Positions 10,101 to 20,198 of a DNA stretch of 64,000 nucleotides are shown here, piece after piece (positions within the stretch are counted from its first letter, which is position 1; every line of letters begins with the position of its first letter). The stretch covers positions 1 to 64,000 of the forward strand of contig CAWKNQ010000013.1 in the NCBI GenBank assembly GCA_963850995.1. The letters run 5' to 3'. The position numbers were made by a program, and so were the translations under genes. The DNA is from Gaiellasilicea sp963850995 (GTDB lineage Bacteria; Actinomycetota; Thermoleophilia; Gaiellales; Gaiellaceae). The notes under the pieces are model-generated. The model did no database searches, was not told the origin of the DNA, and was given only the letters and a program-made list of their open reading frames with translations.

Positions 10101-11265
10101 GGAGTGTCGGGAGTGATGAACAAGCACCTCGTCGCGGCCGGATCGTTGAAGTAGCCCGTCTGGACGACTTCCGTGACCGAGATGGTCGAGGCGGCGGGCG
10201 GGGCGGTCGTCCACTGGAAGTTGACGAAGCCGGCTGGGCCCGTGGTGCCCGTGGCCGTCGAGCCGGTCGCGCCGGGCGGCGCGACCCACGTTGCGGGAGT
10301 CGGCGCCACGGTGGCGGTCATGCTCCAGCCCAGGCCGGGCTGCAGATCATCGACCGCTGGGTCGGGATTCTCGTCGACCTGCTTGCGGATGTTCACCGAC
10401 GGAGCGCAGAGCTGGAACGCGGCTGCTCGCAGCGCCGCCGCGAGATCGGCGAAGTTCGGCACTCGGTAGACGTCGTGTGTGGAGATGTTGAACGCGCCGG
10501 TGCCCGAGAAGACGTCGGGGCCGGAAACGGCGATGATCCGGTCGAGTGAGGCCTGGCTGTTCAGCCCGTTGCCCACGGCCACGGTGAGGATGTGCGAGCC
10601 CTGCGCCTTGAGGGCGTTGGCGTTCGGGACGGCACGATCCTTGGCCAAGGTGTTGTCGGCGCTGGTGGTCTCGTTGCTGGCGAGCGGCACCTTCAGCTCG
10701 TATTCGTTCGCGGCGGCGTTTGTGCTGCCTTGCGACGTAGGTGACCTGGCCTTCGTTGACGACGACGTTCGGATCGCCGTCCGTGATGAACACGACGAGG
10801 TGCGGTGTGGCCTGACTCGGGCGGGGCAGGAAGTAGCGGCCGACGCGGAAGGCGTCCTCCCAGTGCGTGGTGCCCGCGGGATTGAACCCGCTGATGTAGG
10901 GCTCGAAGGTCGCTCGCGATCGTGGCGTCGTTCACGACCGTGTACGCGCTTCCGATCGGCAGGCTCGCCACCGTGGAGAACTCGGACACGGCAATGCGCG
11001 ACCCGGTGTTCTTGAGGGCAGCGGTGAACGCCCGGAACGCCGTCTTCACGTTCTCAGTTGCACCGGCCGATGCGATGGAGCCGGACTCGTCGAGGATCAC
11101 TTGGATGTCGATCCCGCAGGACGCGACCAGATTCGGGTTTGCGACTGGGACCTGGGCCTCTCCCGGGGCGGCGACTGCGAGCCTCGTGACGCTGCCGCCG
11201 ACGACCAGAGCAACGGGCACAGCGACCAGCGCGACTGCGGTGCACAGCGTCAAGCGAGCTCGCAT
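7173..11265 (-). CDS. Giant secreted vWA protein with six DUF11-like repeats (three frameshifts)
   Basis: About 1,360 residues when repaired. It has a signal peptide (MRARLTLCTAVALVAVPVAL), then a von Willebrand A domain with MIDAS residues in VILDESGSI and FITDGDPN, then a region ending near residue 430. Six tandem repeats of about 110 residues follow, each beginning like IDIEKATNGQDAD, containing VTWTYVVTNTGN and ending DPSHYFG. A Pro/Thr linker (PPPTATPTPPTTTPQPP) and two further beta-sandwich units with a final DUF11 (VTFRITVTNRGQGPARNVR) complete it. There is no LPXTG motif. Frame changes lie near 10912, 10725-10733 and 9528-9540; all pieces are well conserved, so I read one gene. The likely role is a surface adhesin or matrix protein. 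Its start is ATG at 11265, divergent from uvrA. Confidence 0.8.
7998..9985 (-). repeat. Six tandem ~330-bp coding repeats
   Basis: The codons for SHYFG recur near 8003, 8347, 8676, 9002, 9334 and 9670, a period of about 330 bp (110 residues). Each unit encodes one DUF11-like beta-sandwich. The units are diverged at the DNA level, so this is old domain duplication and not a fresh tandem array. Confidence 0.85.
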
Positions 11266-11346
11266 CTGAGACCCCTCGTTAGGTCAGCCGCAGCGTGGAA
11301 TGGAAAATCGTACTGATAGTTCTGTCTTCGTCCAGCTATTCCCGCC

Positions 11347-11375
11347 TGGACGAACGTATGTTCGCCGGGTAGAAT
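11347..11375 (+). promoter_or_regulatory. uvrA core promoter (leaderless)
   Basis: TGGACG (11347-11352), 17-bp spacer, TAGAAT (11370-11375). The ATG of uvrA begins 8 nt after the -10 box, so transcription should start at or next to the start codon and no ribosome site is present. Confidence 0.7.
11351..11364. promoter_or_regulatory. LexA operator (SOS box)
   Basis: CGAACGTATGTTCG is a perfect palindrome matching the Gram-positive/actinobacterial SOS box GAAC-N4-GTTC. It lies in the spacer between the -35 and -10 elements of uvrA, so bound LexA would block RNA polymerase directly. Confidence 0.9.
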
Positions 11376-11383
11376 GCCCCGCC

Positions 11384-14220
<2,837 letters not shown>

Positions 14221-14221
<1 letters not shown>

Positions 14222-14804
14222 TGGAGGAGCTCGCCCCGGGGCTCCGCCGCTTCGCCGTCTGGCACGACCACTGGGAGGAAGAAGTCGGCTGGGTTGCAGT
14301 CGACACCGCCGACGGGCTCGTCCTGATCGATCCGCTCGATCCTCCCGCGGAGCTACGCGCGCCCGCCCACGTCCTCTACACGGTCTACTGGCATGCCCGC
14401 GACGGCGCGACGCTACAAGCCGGCCGCATCTGGGCCGGGTCGCGATCCGTCAAGCCGCTCGCGACTCGCGGTATCGAGGTCACGGATGTTGCAGCGCCGG
14501 GGACGCGCTGCCGGCCGGGATTCAGGTGTTCCAGACGCCGCGGGCGTCCGAGGTCGTCTACTGGCTGCCCGAGCAACGGGCCTTGGTCGTCGGCGATGTC
14601 TTGCTCGGTGCCGGCGCGAAGCCGCGCGCCACCGACGACCCGCTACGGCTCTGCCCTGAGCGGTGGCTCGGGAAAGGGACGCACGCCGACCTGCGCGAGT
14701 CGCTGCGGCCGCTGCTCGACCTGCCGGTCGAGCACGTGCTCGTCTCGCACGGGCTTCCCGTGCTCGAGCACGGAAAGCGCGAGCTCGCCCGCATGCTCGG
14801 CTGA
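14221..14804 (+). CDS. Metallo-beta-lactamase-fold-like protein (frameshifted)
   Basis: About 194 residues. The N-terminal half reads MEELAPGLRRFAVWHDHWEE and then VDTADGLVLIDPLDPP, the usual opening of an MBL fold. The C-terminal half, in another frame, has VVYWLPEQRALVVGDVLL, a GD motif of that fold, and ends HVLVSHGLPVLEHGKREL. The frame changes near 14490-14505. The place where the HxHxDH metal motif should be reads LYTVYWHARDGA, keeping only one His and one Asp, so it may be a non-catalytic or altered member. It starts at ATG 14221, overlapping the uvrA stop by one base, and is presumably translated from the uvrA mRNA. Its function is unknown. Confidence 0.65.
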
Positions 14805-14805
14805 C

Positions 14806-15243
14806 GTGAGCGCGAAGTCGGTCGTCGCAGCCGCCGCCGTCGTGCTGGCAGCACTTGTGGCCGGGTGCGGTGGCGGGAGCGAGCCGAGCCAGGAAGACGT
14901 CCTGCCCGTCGGAGAGCTGACGTACCCGGGCGCGGCCGAGACCAGCCGCAACTGGAGGCCCGAGGACCACGACGTCAGCGTCGACGGGCTCGACCTGAGC
15001 AGCGTCGCGGAGTTGAGCCGGCGCTTCCGGCTGCGCGAGCCGGTCGCGCGGGACGATCTCTTTGCGTGGTACGGCGCGCAGCTAGAGGCGGCGGGCTGGA
15101 GCGAGGAACACTCCGCCGACAACGCTGTCTTCTTCGTCAGGCCCGTCGGCGACCGCCGGCATACCTACCACGTCGAGGCGGGCACGCCGCTCGTCGAAAA
15201 GTTCACCGTGAACTACCGCATCGGCTTCCGCGACGAGCGCTAG
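14806..15243 (+). CDS. Small lipoprotein, unknown
   Basis: A 145-residue putative lipoprotein. The signal peptide VSAKSVVAAAAVVLAALVAG ends in lipobox LVAGC followed by GGGSEPSQED, so the mature protein is probably lipid-anchored outside the membrane. The rest (SRNWRPEDHDVSVDGLDLSS, FAWYGAQLEAAGWSEEH) looks like a small alpha/beta domain; no family is recognised. The GTG start lies one base after the preceding stop. The stop TAG lies inside the left arm of a large inverted repeat that also holds the stop of the convergent gene. Confidence 0.7.
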   Translation: MSAKSVVAAAAVVLAALVAGCGGGSEPSQEDVLPVGELTYPGAAETSRNWRPEDHDVSVDGLDLSSVAELSRRFRLREPVARDDLFAWYGAQLEAAGWSEEHSADNAVFFVRPVGDRRHTYHVEAGTPLVEKFTVNYRIGFRDER

Positions 15244-15407
15244 ATGATTGATCGGCAATTACCGCACTCGCGGATGACGACCCAGACACGGCGCCGGGAG
15301 CCACCCTCGACCTTGCCAAGGCAACCAGCCTTGGCTGCGGCCGAGTGCGGCCCCCAGCTTGGTCTGGATCGCCCCCGCAAGCACGCCAATTACCGATCAA
15401 CCATCTA
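15241..15407. repeat. Inverted-repeat element between convergent genes
   Basis: Twenty-base outer arms (15241-15260 and its complement at 15388-15407) match at 18 of 20 positions and contain the TAG stop codons of both flanking genes. Inside are a perfect 8-bp stem GCCAAGGC/GCCTTGGC with a 5-nt AACCA loop near 15313-15335 and a second inverted pair CCGCACTCG/CGAGTGCGG. No ORF is present. It could be a bidirectional terminator, a small palindromic (MITE-like) element, or both. Confidence 0.6.
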
Positions 15408-15941
15408 GAGGCAGAGCTCGGGCGAGAAGTTCTGGTGGCCGCGGCCCTGCTGGCAGCGCTGCGACCACTGCGCCGTGTCGATCTTCCAGGTGCCGTCCGG
15501 CCGCCGGCTCAGCGTCAGGTCGTACCGCTGCGAGCGGACCGAGTCGTCGAGCAGGCCGTCGAGCAGCAGCGAGACGGTTGCGCTCCCGCGCCCCTCGCCG
15601 GCCGACGTCGCCTGGAACGAGCGGTTGGCAGCGTCGCTCGCGGCGGCGCCGATGAACTCGTTCGTGACACCGGCGAGGTCGCGCTCCCACGGCTCGTCGA
15701 CGCTCTCGGCGTAGGCGTTGAACTCGTCCACCGGGAGCGTGCCGTCCTCGGGGAGCGGCTGCTGCAGGCCTTCCCACTCGCCGGGCTGAGCGGTCGTCGT
15801 CCCCGTCGTCGTCCCGGACGTCGTCTCAATGACGGTGACGGTCGTCGCGGTTGTGACGGTGACGGTTTCCGTCGCCGACTCGTCGCCCCCGCACCCGCTC
15901 GCGAGCAGGACGGCGAGAAGCGCCGGCAGCGCTCGCGACAT
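15405..15941 (-). CDS. Small lipoprotein with Thr-rich stalk, unknown
   Basis: A 178-residue putative lipoprotein. The signal peptide MSRALPALLAVLLASGC has a lipobox (LASGC), followed by a threonine-rich linker (about residues 24-50, VTVTTATTVTVIETTSGTTT) and a globular domain (EWEGLQQPLPEDGTLPVDEF ... YDLTLSRRPDGTWKIDTAQW) that resembles the NTF2-like folds of other actinobacterial lipoproteins; I do not assign a family. The ATG at 15941 overlaps the stop of the upstream thioesterase gene (ATGA), so the two form an operon. Its stop is inside the right arm of the inverted-repeat element. Confidence 0.7.
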   Translation of the reverse strand: MSRALPALLAVLLASGCGGDESATETVTVTTATTVTVIETTSGTTTGTTTAQPGEWEGLQQPLPEDGTLPVDEFNAYAESVDEPWERDLAGVTNEFIGAAASDAANRSFQATSAGEGRGSATVSLLLDGLLDDSVRSQRYDLTLSRRPDGTWKIDTAQWSQRCQQGRGHQNFSPELCL

Positions 15942-16339
15942 CAGAGCACGGCCTGCGTCTGCGTGACGCGGGCGACGTGCTTGCCGCCCTCGTCGTAGAG
16001 GTCCGTCTCGACCACGATCGTCCGGCTGCCGCGGTGAAGCGGGCGCGAGCGTGCTTCGACCTGGCCCGAGCGGACGGCGGCGAAGAAGTTCGTCTTCGAC
16101 TCGATCGTCGCCGTCGCCGTCGAGCCGTCGGGCAGGTTCAGGAACGCGCAGAAGGCGCCGACGGAGTCCGCGAGCCCCATCAGCACGCCGCCGTGCATGA
16201 GGCCGCCCCCGGTGGTCAGCCGTTCCTCCCACGCGACCCGCCCGCGCACCTCCTCGGTCGAGGCGGCCAGCAGCTCGAGGCCGAGCGTGCCCGCGTAGGG
16301 CATCGCCCCGCGCAGCTGCTCCGTCAGCGCCGCATCCAC
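15941..16339 (-). CDS. PaaI-type hotdog thioesterase
   Basis: A 132-residue single hotdog-fold protein of the PaaI/YbgC-like acyl-CoA thioesterase group. The typical segment GGLMHGGVLMGLADSVGAFC carries the HGG motif and the downstream acidic residue of the active site; TATIESKTNFFAAVRSGQVE is the central strand pair. The substrate is unknown; phenylacetyl-CoA or other acyl-CoA hydrolysis is typical. The start is GTG at 16339, placed 7 nt after a TAGGTT -10 box, which implies leaderless transcription. It is cotranscribed with the downstream lipoprotein and divergent from the YIP1 gene. Confidence 0.85.
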   Translation of the reverse strand: MDAALTEQLRGAMPYAGTLGLELLAASTEEVRGRVAWEERLTTGGGLMHGGVLMGLADSVGAFCAFLNLPDGSTATATIESKTNFFAAVRSGQVEARSRPLHRGSRTIVVETDLYDEGGKHVARVTQTQAVL

Positions 16340-16346
16340 GGGGCCG

Positions 16347-16352
16347 AACCTA
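16347..16352 (-). promoter_or_regulatory. -10 box of thioesterase promoter
   Basis: TAGGTT on the minus strand, 7 nt before the GTG at 16339. It lies 9 bp from the divergent -10 box at 16362, so the two promoters must compete or share polymerase access. Confidence 0.55.
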
Positions 16353-16361
16353 GCAACTGGG

Positions 16362-16367
16362 TACGCT
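16362..16367 (+). promoter_or_regulatory. -10 box of YIP1 promoter
   Basis: TACGCT, 7 nt before the ATG at 16375; a leaderless arrangement back-to-back with the thioesterase promoter. Confidence 0.5.
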
Positions 16368-16374
16368 CGCGCGA

Positions 16375-16989
16375 ATGGATCCCGACCGCGAGTGGTGGCT
16401 GCGGGTGCCCGGCGTCCTCCTGTCGCCGCGCTCGGTCTTCGTTGCGATGCGAGAGGAGTCCACCGAGGATCTGGACGCGCGCTCCGAGCCCGTCCTCCTG
16501 CTCACCTCTCTGGCCGGGATCGCGGTCGCGCTCGGCTCGAGCACCGCGCGCACGCTCTACGACGACCCCCTGTACGACGGCCTGGTCGTGGCAGTCTGGG
16601 CCGTTGTCGCCGGCGCCTTCATCGCCTTCACCGGCTACTTCATCGTCGGCGGTGCGCTTTACATCGGCGTACGTGGCCTGGGGAGCGCCGGCTCGTTTCG
16701 CCGCGCCCGCCACGTGCTCGCGTTCTCGCTCACGCCGGTGGCGCTCTCGCTCTTCGTCGTCTGGCCCCTCCAGATCGCAGCCTTCGGTGCCGACGTCTTC
16801 CGGCGCGGCGGTTCCGACGACGGCGTCGCAGCGACCTTCCTCGACGCGCTCGCCGTCGGCTTCGCCCTCTGGTCGGTCGTCCTGCTCGTCGTCGGCGTCC
16901 GCGCGGTCCACGGCTGGACGTGGTGGCGCTCCCTCGCCGCCCTCGCGCTCGTCGCCCTCTTCCTAGCGGCCTTCTCGTACATCTTCTAG
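16375..16989 (+). CDS. YIP1 family membrane protein
   Basis: A 204-residue multi-span membrane protein. The start MDPDREWWLRVPGVLLSPRS followed by VFVAMREES is the usual amphipathic N-terminus of bacterial Yip1-domain proteins; about five hydrophobic segments follow (LLLTSLAGIAVAL, VWAVVAGAFIAFTGYF, VLAFSLTPVALSLFVVW, FALWSVVLLVVGV, LAALALVALFLAAFSYIF). Function is unknown. Its 3' end overlaps the convergent panB gene by 27 bases, with a 20-bp palindrome at the overlap edge. Confidence 0.8.
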   Translation: MDPDREWWLRVPGVLLSPRSVFVAMREESTEDLDARSEPVLLLTSLAGIAVALGSSTARTLYDDPLYDGLVVAVWAVVAGAFIAFTGYFIVGGALYIGVRGLGSAGSFRRARHVLAFSLTPVALSLFVVWPLQIAAFGADVFRRGGSDDGVAATFLDALAVGFALWSVVLLVVGVRAVHGWTWWRSLAALALVALFLAAFSYIF

Positions 16990-17865
16990 AGCCTCTTCGA
17001 AGAGGCTCAGTTCCTCGTCCGGCATCGCGTACGTGTGCTGCTCCTCGGGGAAGCGGCGCTCGCGCACGTCGTCGACGTACGCCGACACGGCGCGCACGAT
17101 CTCGGTCGCCAGGTCGGCGTACTGCTTGACGAACCGCGGTGAGCGGCCTTCGTAGAGGCCGAGCAGGTCGTGCCAGACGAGCACCTGTCCGTCGCATTCG
17201 AGGCCTGCGCCGATCCCGATCGTCGGCACGGTCAGCGCCTGCGTGATCCGGGCCGCGACCGGTGCGGGCACCGCCTCGAGCACGATCGCGAAGCATCCGG
17301 CGGCCTCCAGCGCGAGCGCGTCCTCGTAGAGCCGCACCGCCTTCGCGGCCGTTCGGCCCTGGGCCTTGAAGCCGCCGAGCATGGTCGCTGATTGCGGTGT
17401 CAGGCCGAGGTGGCCCATCACCGGGATGCCGGCGCCCGCCAGCGCCTGTACGCGCGACAGCATCGGGCCGGCTCCTTCGAGCTTGACCGCGTCGGCGGCG
17501 GCTTCCTTGACGAACCGGATGGCGTTGTGCAGCGCCTCCTCGTCGGAGACCTGGAAGGAGCCGAACGGCATGTCGGCGACGACGAGCGGCCGCCGGGCAC
17601 CCCGGTTCACGGCCCGGGTCAGCACGATCATCTCGTCCATCGTCGCGGGCACGGTCGAGTCGTGACCGAGAACCGTCATCGCCGCCGAGTCGCCGACGAG
17701 GATGATGTCCGCTCCCGCTGCGTCGGCGAGCCGGCCCGAGGGCGCGTCGTAGGCGGTCACCATCGCAATCGGCTGGCGGCGCGCCTTCAGCTCGGCGAGC
17801 TCCGTCAGCGGCAGCTTGCCGGGGGCAGGCGTTCCGGGAGCAGGTTTGCTCGGGCGTGTGGTCAT
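16963..17865 (-). CDS. panB: Ketopantoate hydroxymethyltransferase PanB
   Basis: First committed step of pantothenate synthesis: 5,10-methylene-THF plus alpha-ketoisovalerate gives ketopantoate. The protein is 300 residues, slightly long owing to a Pro-rich N-terminal extension (MTTRPSKPAPGTPAPGKLPL). Family motifs are present: AMVTAYDAPSGRLAD, metal/substrate site VGDSAAMTVLGHDST, VKLEGAG, GHLGLTPQS and GIGAGLECDGQVLVWHDLLG. A GAGGAAGC ribosome site precedes the ATG. It is the last gene of the order DUF2520-panC-panB, overlapping panC by four bases. Confidence 0.97.
   Translation of the reverse strand: MTTRPSKPAPGTPAPGKLPLTELAELKARRQPIAMVTAYDAPSGRLADAAGADIILVGDSAAMTVLGHDSTVPATMDEMIVLTRAVNRGARRPLVVADMPFGSFQVSDEEALHNAIRFVKEAAADAVKLEGAGPMLSRVQALAGAGIPVMGHLGLTPQSATMLGGFKAQGRTAAKAVRLYEDALALEAAGCFAIVLEAVPAPVAARITQALTVPTIGIGAGLECDGQVLVWHDLLGLYEGRSPRFVKQYADLATEIVRAVSAYVDDVRERRFPEEQHTYAMPDEELSLFEEALEDVREGR
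16989..17008. terminator. Perfect 20-bp palindrome at convergent gene ends
   Basis: GAGCCTCTTC/GAAGAGGCTC, starting at the last base of the YIP1 stop codon and lying inside the last codons of panB. It could serve as a bidirectional terminator; there is no T-run. Confidence 0.45.
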
Positions 17866-18626
17866 GCTTCCTCCTCGAGGACGACGTTGTCGATCAGGCG
17901 GGTGGAGCCGACGCGGACGGCGGCGGCGAGGACGGGCGGGTCGAAGTCGGCGACCTCCACGTAGTCGATCTCGAGCCCGTCGAGGGCGGCGCGGGCGGCG
18001 GCCGGGTCGCGGGTCGCGAGAGCGCGCGGGAGCGCGAGGGCGAGCGCTCGCTCGGCCGGCGTGAGCCGGGCGTTGCGGGACGAGAGCGCAAGCCCGTCGG
18101 CGTCCCGGACGGTCGGGATCGATCTCACCGTCAAGTCGAGGTTGAGATCACGAACCATCCGGCGGATCACGGCGACCTGTTGCGCGTCCTTCTGGCCGAA
18201 GTAGACGCGGTCGGGACGGACGATGTTGAAGAGCTTCAGGCAGATGGTGGCGACGCCGCGGAAGTGCCCGGGCCGGTGCTCTCCCTCGAGCGTGCGGGAA
18301 AGCTCTTCGACGTCGACCCAGGTCTGGAAGCCGGGCGGGTAGATCTCGTCTCGTGCCGGCACGAAAAGGATGTCCGCGCCCGTGCGGGCGCTGAGCTCGG
18401 CGTCGGCGGCCTCGTCCCGCGGGTACGCGGCGAGGTCGGCGCTCTGGTCGAACTGGGCCGGGTTGATGAAGAGGCTGACGACGACCGTGTCACACTCGGA
18501 CCGGGCGGCGCCGATCAGCGCCTCGTGGCCGGCGTGGAGCGCGCCCATCGTCGGAACGAGCCCGATCGAGCCGACGCTTTCTCCGAGCTCGCGGCGCAGC
18601 TCGTCGATGCTCCGCACCGTCCTCAC
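17862..18626 (-). CDS. panC: Pantothenate synthetase PanC
   Basis: ATP-dependent condensation of pantoate with beta-alanine. From GTG 18626 the protein is 254 residues. The nucleotidyltransferase HIGH-like motif appears in PTMGALHAGHEAL, followed by SLFINPAQFDQSADLAAYPR, YFGQKDAQQVAVIRRMVRDL and the KMSKS-like loop ALSSRNARLT, all diagnostic. The GTG overlaps the stop of the upstream DUF2520 gene (GTGA), and the 3' end overlaps panB, so the three are translationally coupled. Confidence 0.97.
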   Translation of the reverse strand: MRTVRSIDELRRELGESVGSIGLVPTMGALHAGHEALIGAARSECDTVVVSLFINPAQFDQSADLAAYPRDEAADAELSARTGADILFVPARDEIYPPGFQTWVDVEELSRTLEGEHRPGHFRGVATICLKLFNIVRPDRVYFGQKDAQQVAVIRRMVRDLNLDLTVRSIPTVRDADGLALSSRNARLTPAERALALALPRALATRDPAAARAALDGLEIDYVEVADFDPPVLAAAVRVGSTRLIDNVVLEEEA

Positions 18627-19288
18627 AGGAGCGCCTTCGTCGTCTCGGCGAGCGTGACGTACAGCGGCTCGAGCTCCGGGCGCTCGGCCCGGATCGCCTC
18701 CACGTGCGCGTCCACGGTCTCCCAGTCGCCCCGCGCGATCGGCCCGGTCAGCTCGAAGCCGTTCTCGATCGTGCGCCGCATGAGCGGGTCGAGCGCTTCG
18801 GGCGGCGCGCCCGCGGCCGTGAGCAGAGAACCGGCCGCGCGCCGGAGCGTGACGAGGTAGTTCGAGGCGATCGCGGCGCCGGCGTGATAGGCCGCGCGCT
18901 TGCCGTCGGCGAGGGTGAACGGCTCGAGCCCGAGCGTGCGGGCGAGCCAGTGCCCGACCGTGCGCGCCTCGTCGGTCTCGCCGCTGACCGCCGCGAAGGC
19001 CCCGTCGAGCTGCTCGGCGCCGCGCTCGCGCGTGAACGTCTGCAGCGGGTGGAGCCCGAACCGCCGCGAGTGCGGGTCGAGCGCGGCGAGCGGCGTCGCG
19101 CCGCTGACGTGCGCGACCCATGGTCCGGGCCGGACCGTGCGCGCAACGTCCGCGATCGCACGATCGGGCACGCAGAGGAGCACGAGCTCCGGCTCGTGGC
19201 CGTCGAGGTCGAGGCCGCGCTCGCGCAGCCGGGCGGCGATCGCCGACCCGGCGCGTCCAGCGCCGATCACCTGAGCTCTCTCGATCAT
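18623..19288 (-). CDS. Rossmann-fold DUF2520 protein in pantothenate operon
   Basis: A 221-residue two-domain protein: an N-terminal NAD(P)-binding fold (MIERAQVIGAGRAGSAIAAR, then ELVLLCVPDRAIADVARTV) and a helical C-terminal DUF2520 domain (YHAGAAIASNYLVTLRRAAG). The architecture is that of 6-phosphogluconate-dehydrogenase-like reductases. No panE is seen, and this gene is first in the panC-panB operon, so a role as ketopantoate reductase is a reasonable but unproven guess. The ATG at 19288 gives the correct fold start. The next gene upstream is divergent. Confidence 0.8.
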   Translation of the reverse strand: MIERAQVIGAGRAGSAIAARLRERGLDLDGHEPELVLLCVPDRAIADVARTVRPGPWVAHVSGATPLAALDPHSRRFGLHPLQTFTRERGAEQLDGAFAAVSGETDEARTVGHWLARTLGLEPFTLADGKRAAYHAGAAIASNYLVTLRRAAGSLLTAAGAPPEALDPLMRRTIENGFELTGPIARGDWETVDAHVEAIRAERPELEPLYVTLAETTKALL

Positions 19289-19328
19289 GTGTGGTGGCTC
19301 CAGTTCCGTTCCGGATACCGGGCGAAAG

Positions 19329-19334
19329 TAGTGT
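19329..19334 (+). promoter_or_regulatory. -10 box of leaderless promoter
   Basis: TAGTGT, 6 nt before the ATG at 19341. Confidence 0.5.
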
Positions 19335-19340
19335 AGCCCC

Positions 19341-20198
19341 ATGCGGATCCAGGTCGGTGACGTGCGCCTGTTCTTTGATGTCGACGGGCCGAAGCTCGTC
19401 GCGGCAGGCCCATGGATGCGTGAGCGGCCCACGGTCGTGCTGCTGCATCCAGGCCCGGGATTCGATCACGGGGTCTTCCGGGTCGGTGCCGGCGCCTGGC
19501 TCGCGTCGCGCGCGCAGGTTGTCTACCTCGACCAGCGCGGCGCGGGGCGGAGTGACCACGGCGAGTCCGGAGAACTGCGGCTGGAGCGCTGGGCGGAGGA
19601 CGTGCGCGTGTTCTGCGACGCGCTCAGGATCGAGCGTCCGATCGTGCTCGGGCTCGGGTTCGGCGCCCAGGTGACACTCGAGTACGCCTCGCGCTACCCC
19701 GAGCACCCCGGCGCGCTCGTCCTGCTGGCGCCGGCTGCGCGCATGCTCCCCGAGCGCTCGATCGAGATCTGGGAGCGGCTCGGCGGCCCCGAGACGGGGG
19801 CAGCGGCCCGCCGTTTCTTCGCGGAGCGGAGCGAGATGGCCTTCGCCGAGTGGCTCCGCTACTGCTTCCCACTCCTGACGACGGTGCTCGAGACGAGCGA
19901 CTTGATGGTGCGCGCGAACTGGCGACACGAGGTGCTGCTCGACTGGGTCCACGGCGAGGGCAGGACGCTCGACCTGCGCCCGAAGCTGGCCTCGATCGAG
20001 GCACCGACGCTCGTCTTTGCGGGCGAGGACGATGCGTGGTCGCCGCTCGACCTGGTGCGCGAGGTGGTCGAGCTCCTGCCGCGGGGGACGCGCTTCCACA
20101 GCTATCCGAACGCACGCCACTCGATGCTGACCGACGCTCCGCAGGCGTACGACGAGCTGCAGCGCTTCCTCGACGACGTCCAGGCGGGCGTGGCGTGA
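19341..20198 (+). CDS. Alpha/beta-hydrolase-fold protein lacking the nucleophile Ser
   Basis: A 285-residue protein of the proline-iminopeptidase-like alpha/beta hydrolase group: oxyanion region LLHPGPGFDHG (degenerate HGGPG), strand VVYLDQRGAGRSD, nucleophile elbow VLGLGFGAQVTLEYA, cap region, then TLVFAGEDDAWSP (acid) and SYPNARHSML (His). The elbow reads GLGFG where active enzymes have GxSxG, so the catalytic serine is replaced by glycine while Asp and His remain. It may be a non-hydrolytic binding protein or use another mechanism. It is followed by a close paralogue with the same change, joined by a GTGA overlap. Confidence 0.85.
   Translation: MRIQVGDVRLFFDVDGPKLVAAGPWMRERPTVVLLHPGPGFDHGVFRVGAGAWLASRAQVVYLDQRGAGRSDHGESGELRLERWAEDVRVFCDALRIERPIVLGLGFGAQVTLEYASRYPEHPGALVLLAPAARMLPERSIEIWERLGGPETGAAARRFFAERSEMAFAEWLRYCFPLLTTVLETSDLMVRANWRHEVLLDWVHGEGRTLDLRPKLASIEAPTLVFAGEDDAWSPLDLVREVVELLPRGTRFHSYPNARHSMLTDAPQAYDELQRFLDDVQAGVA

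Noticed and set aside
15241..15407. Inverted-repeat element considered as an integron attC site
   Set aside because: No R/L core sites of the attC type and no integrase gene; both neighbours are convergent lipoprotein genes.
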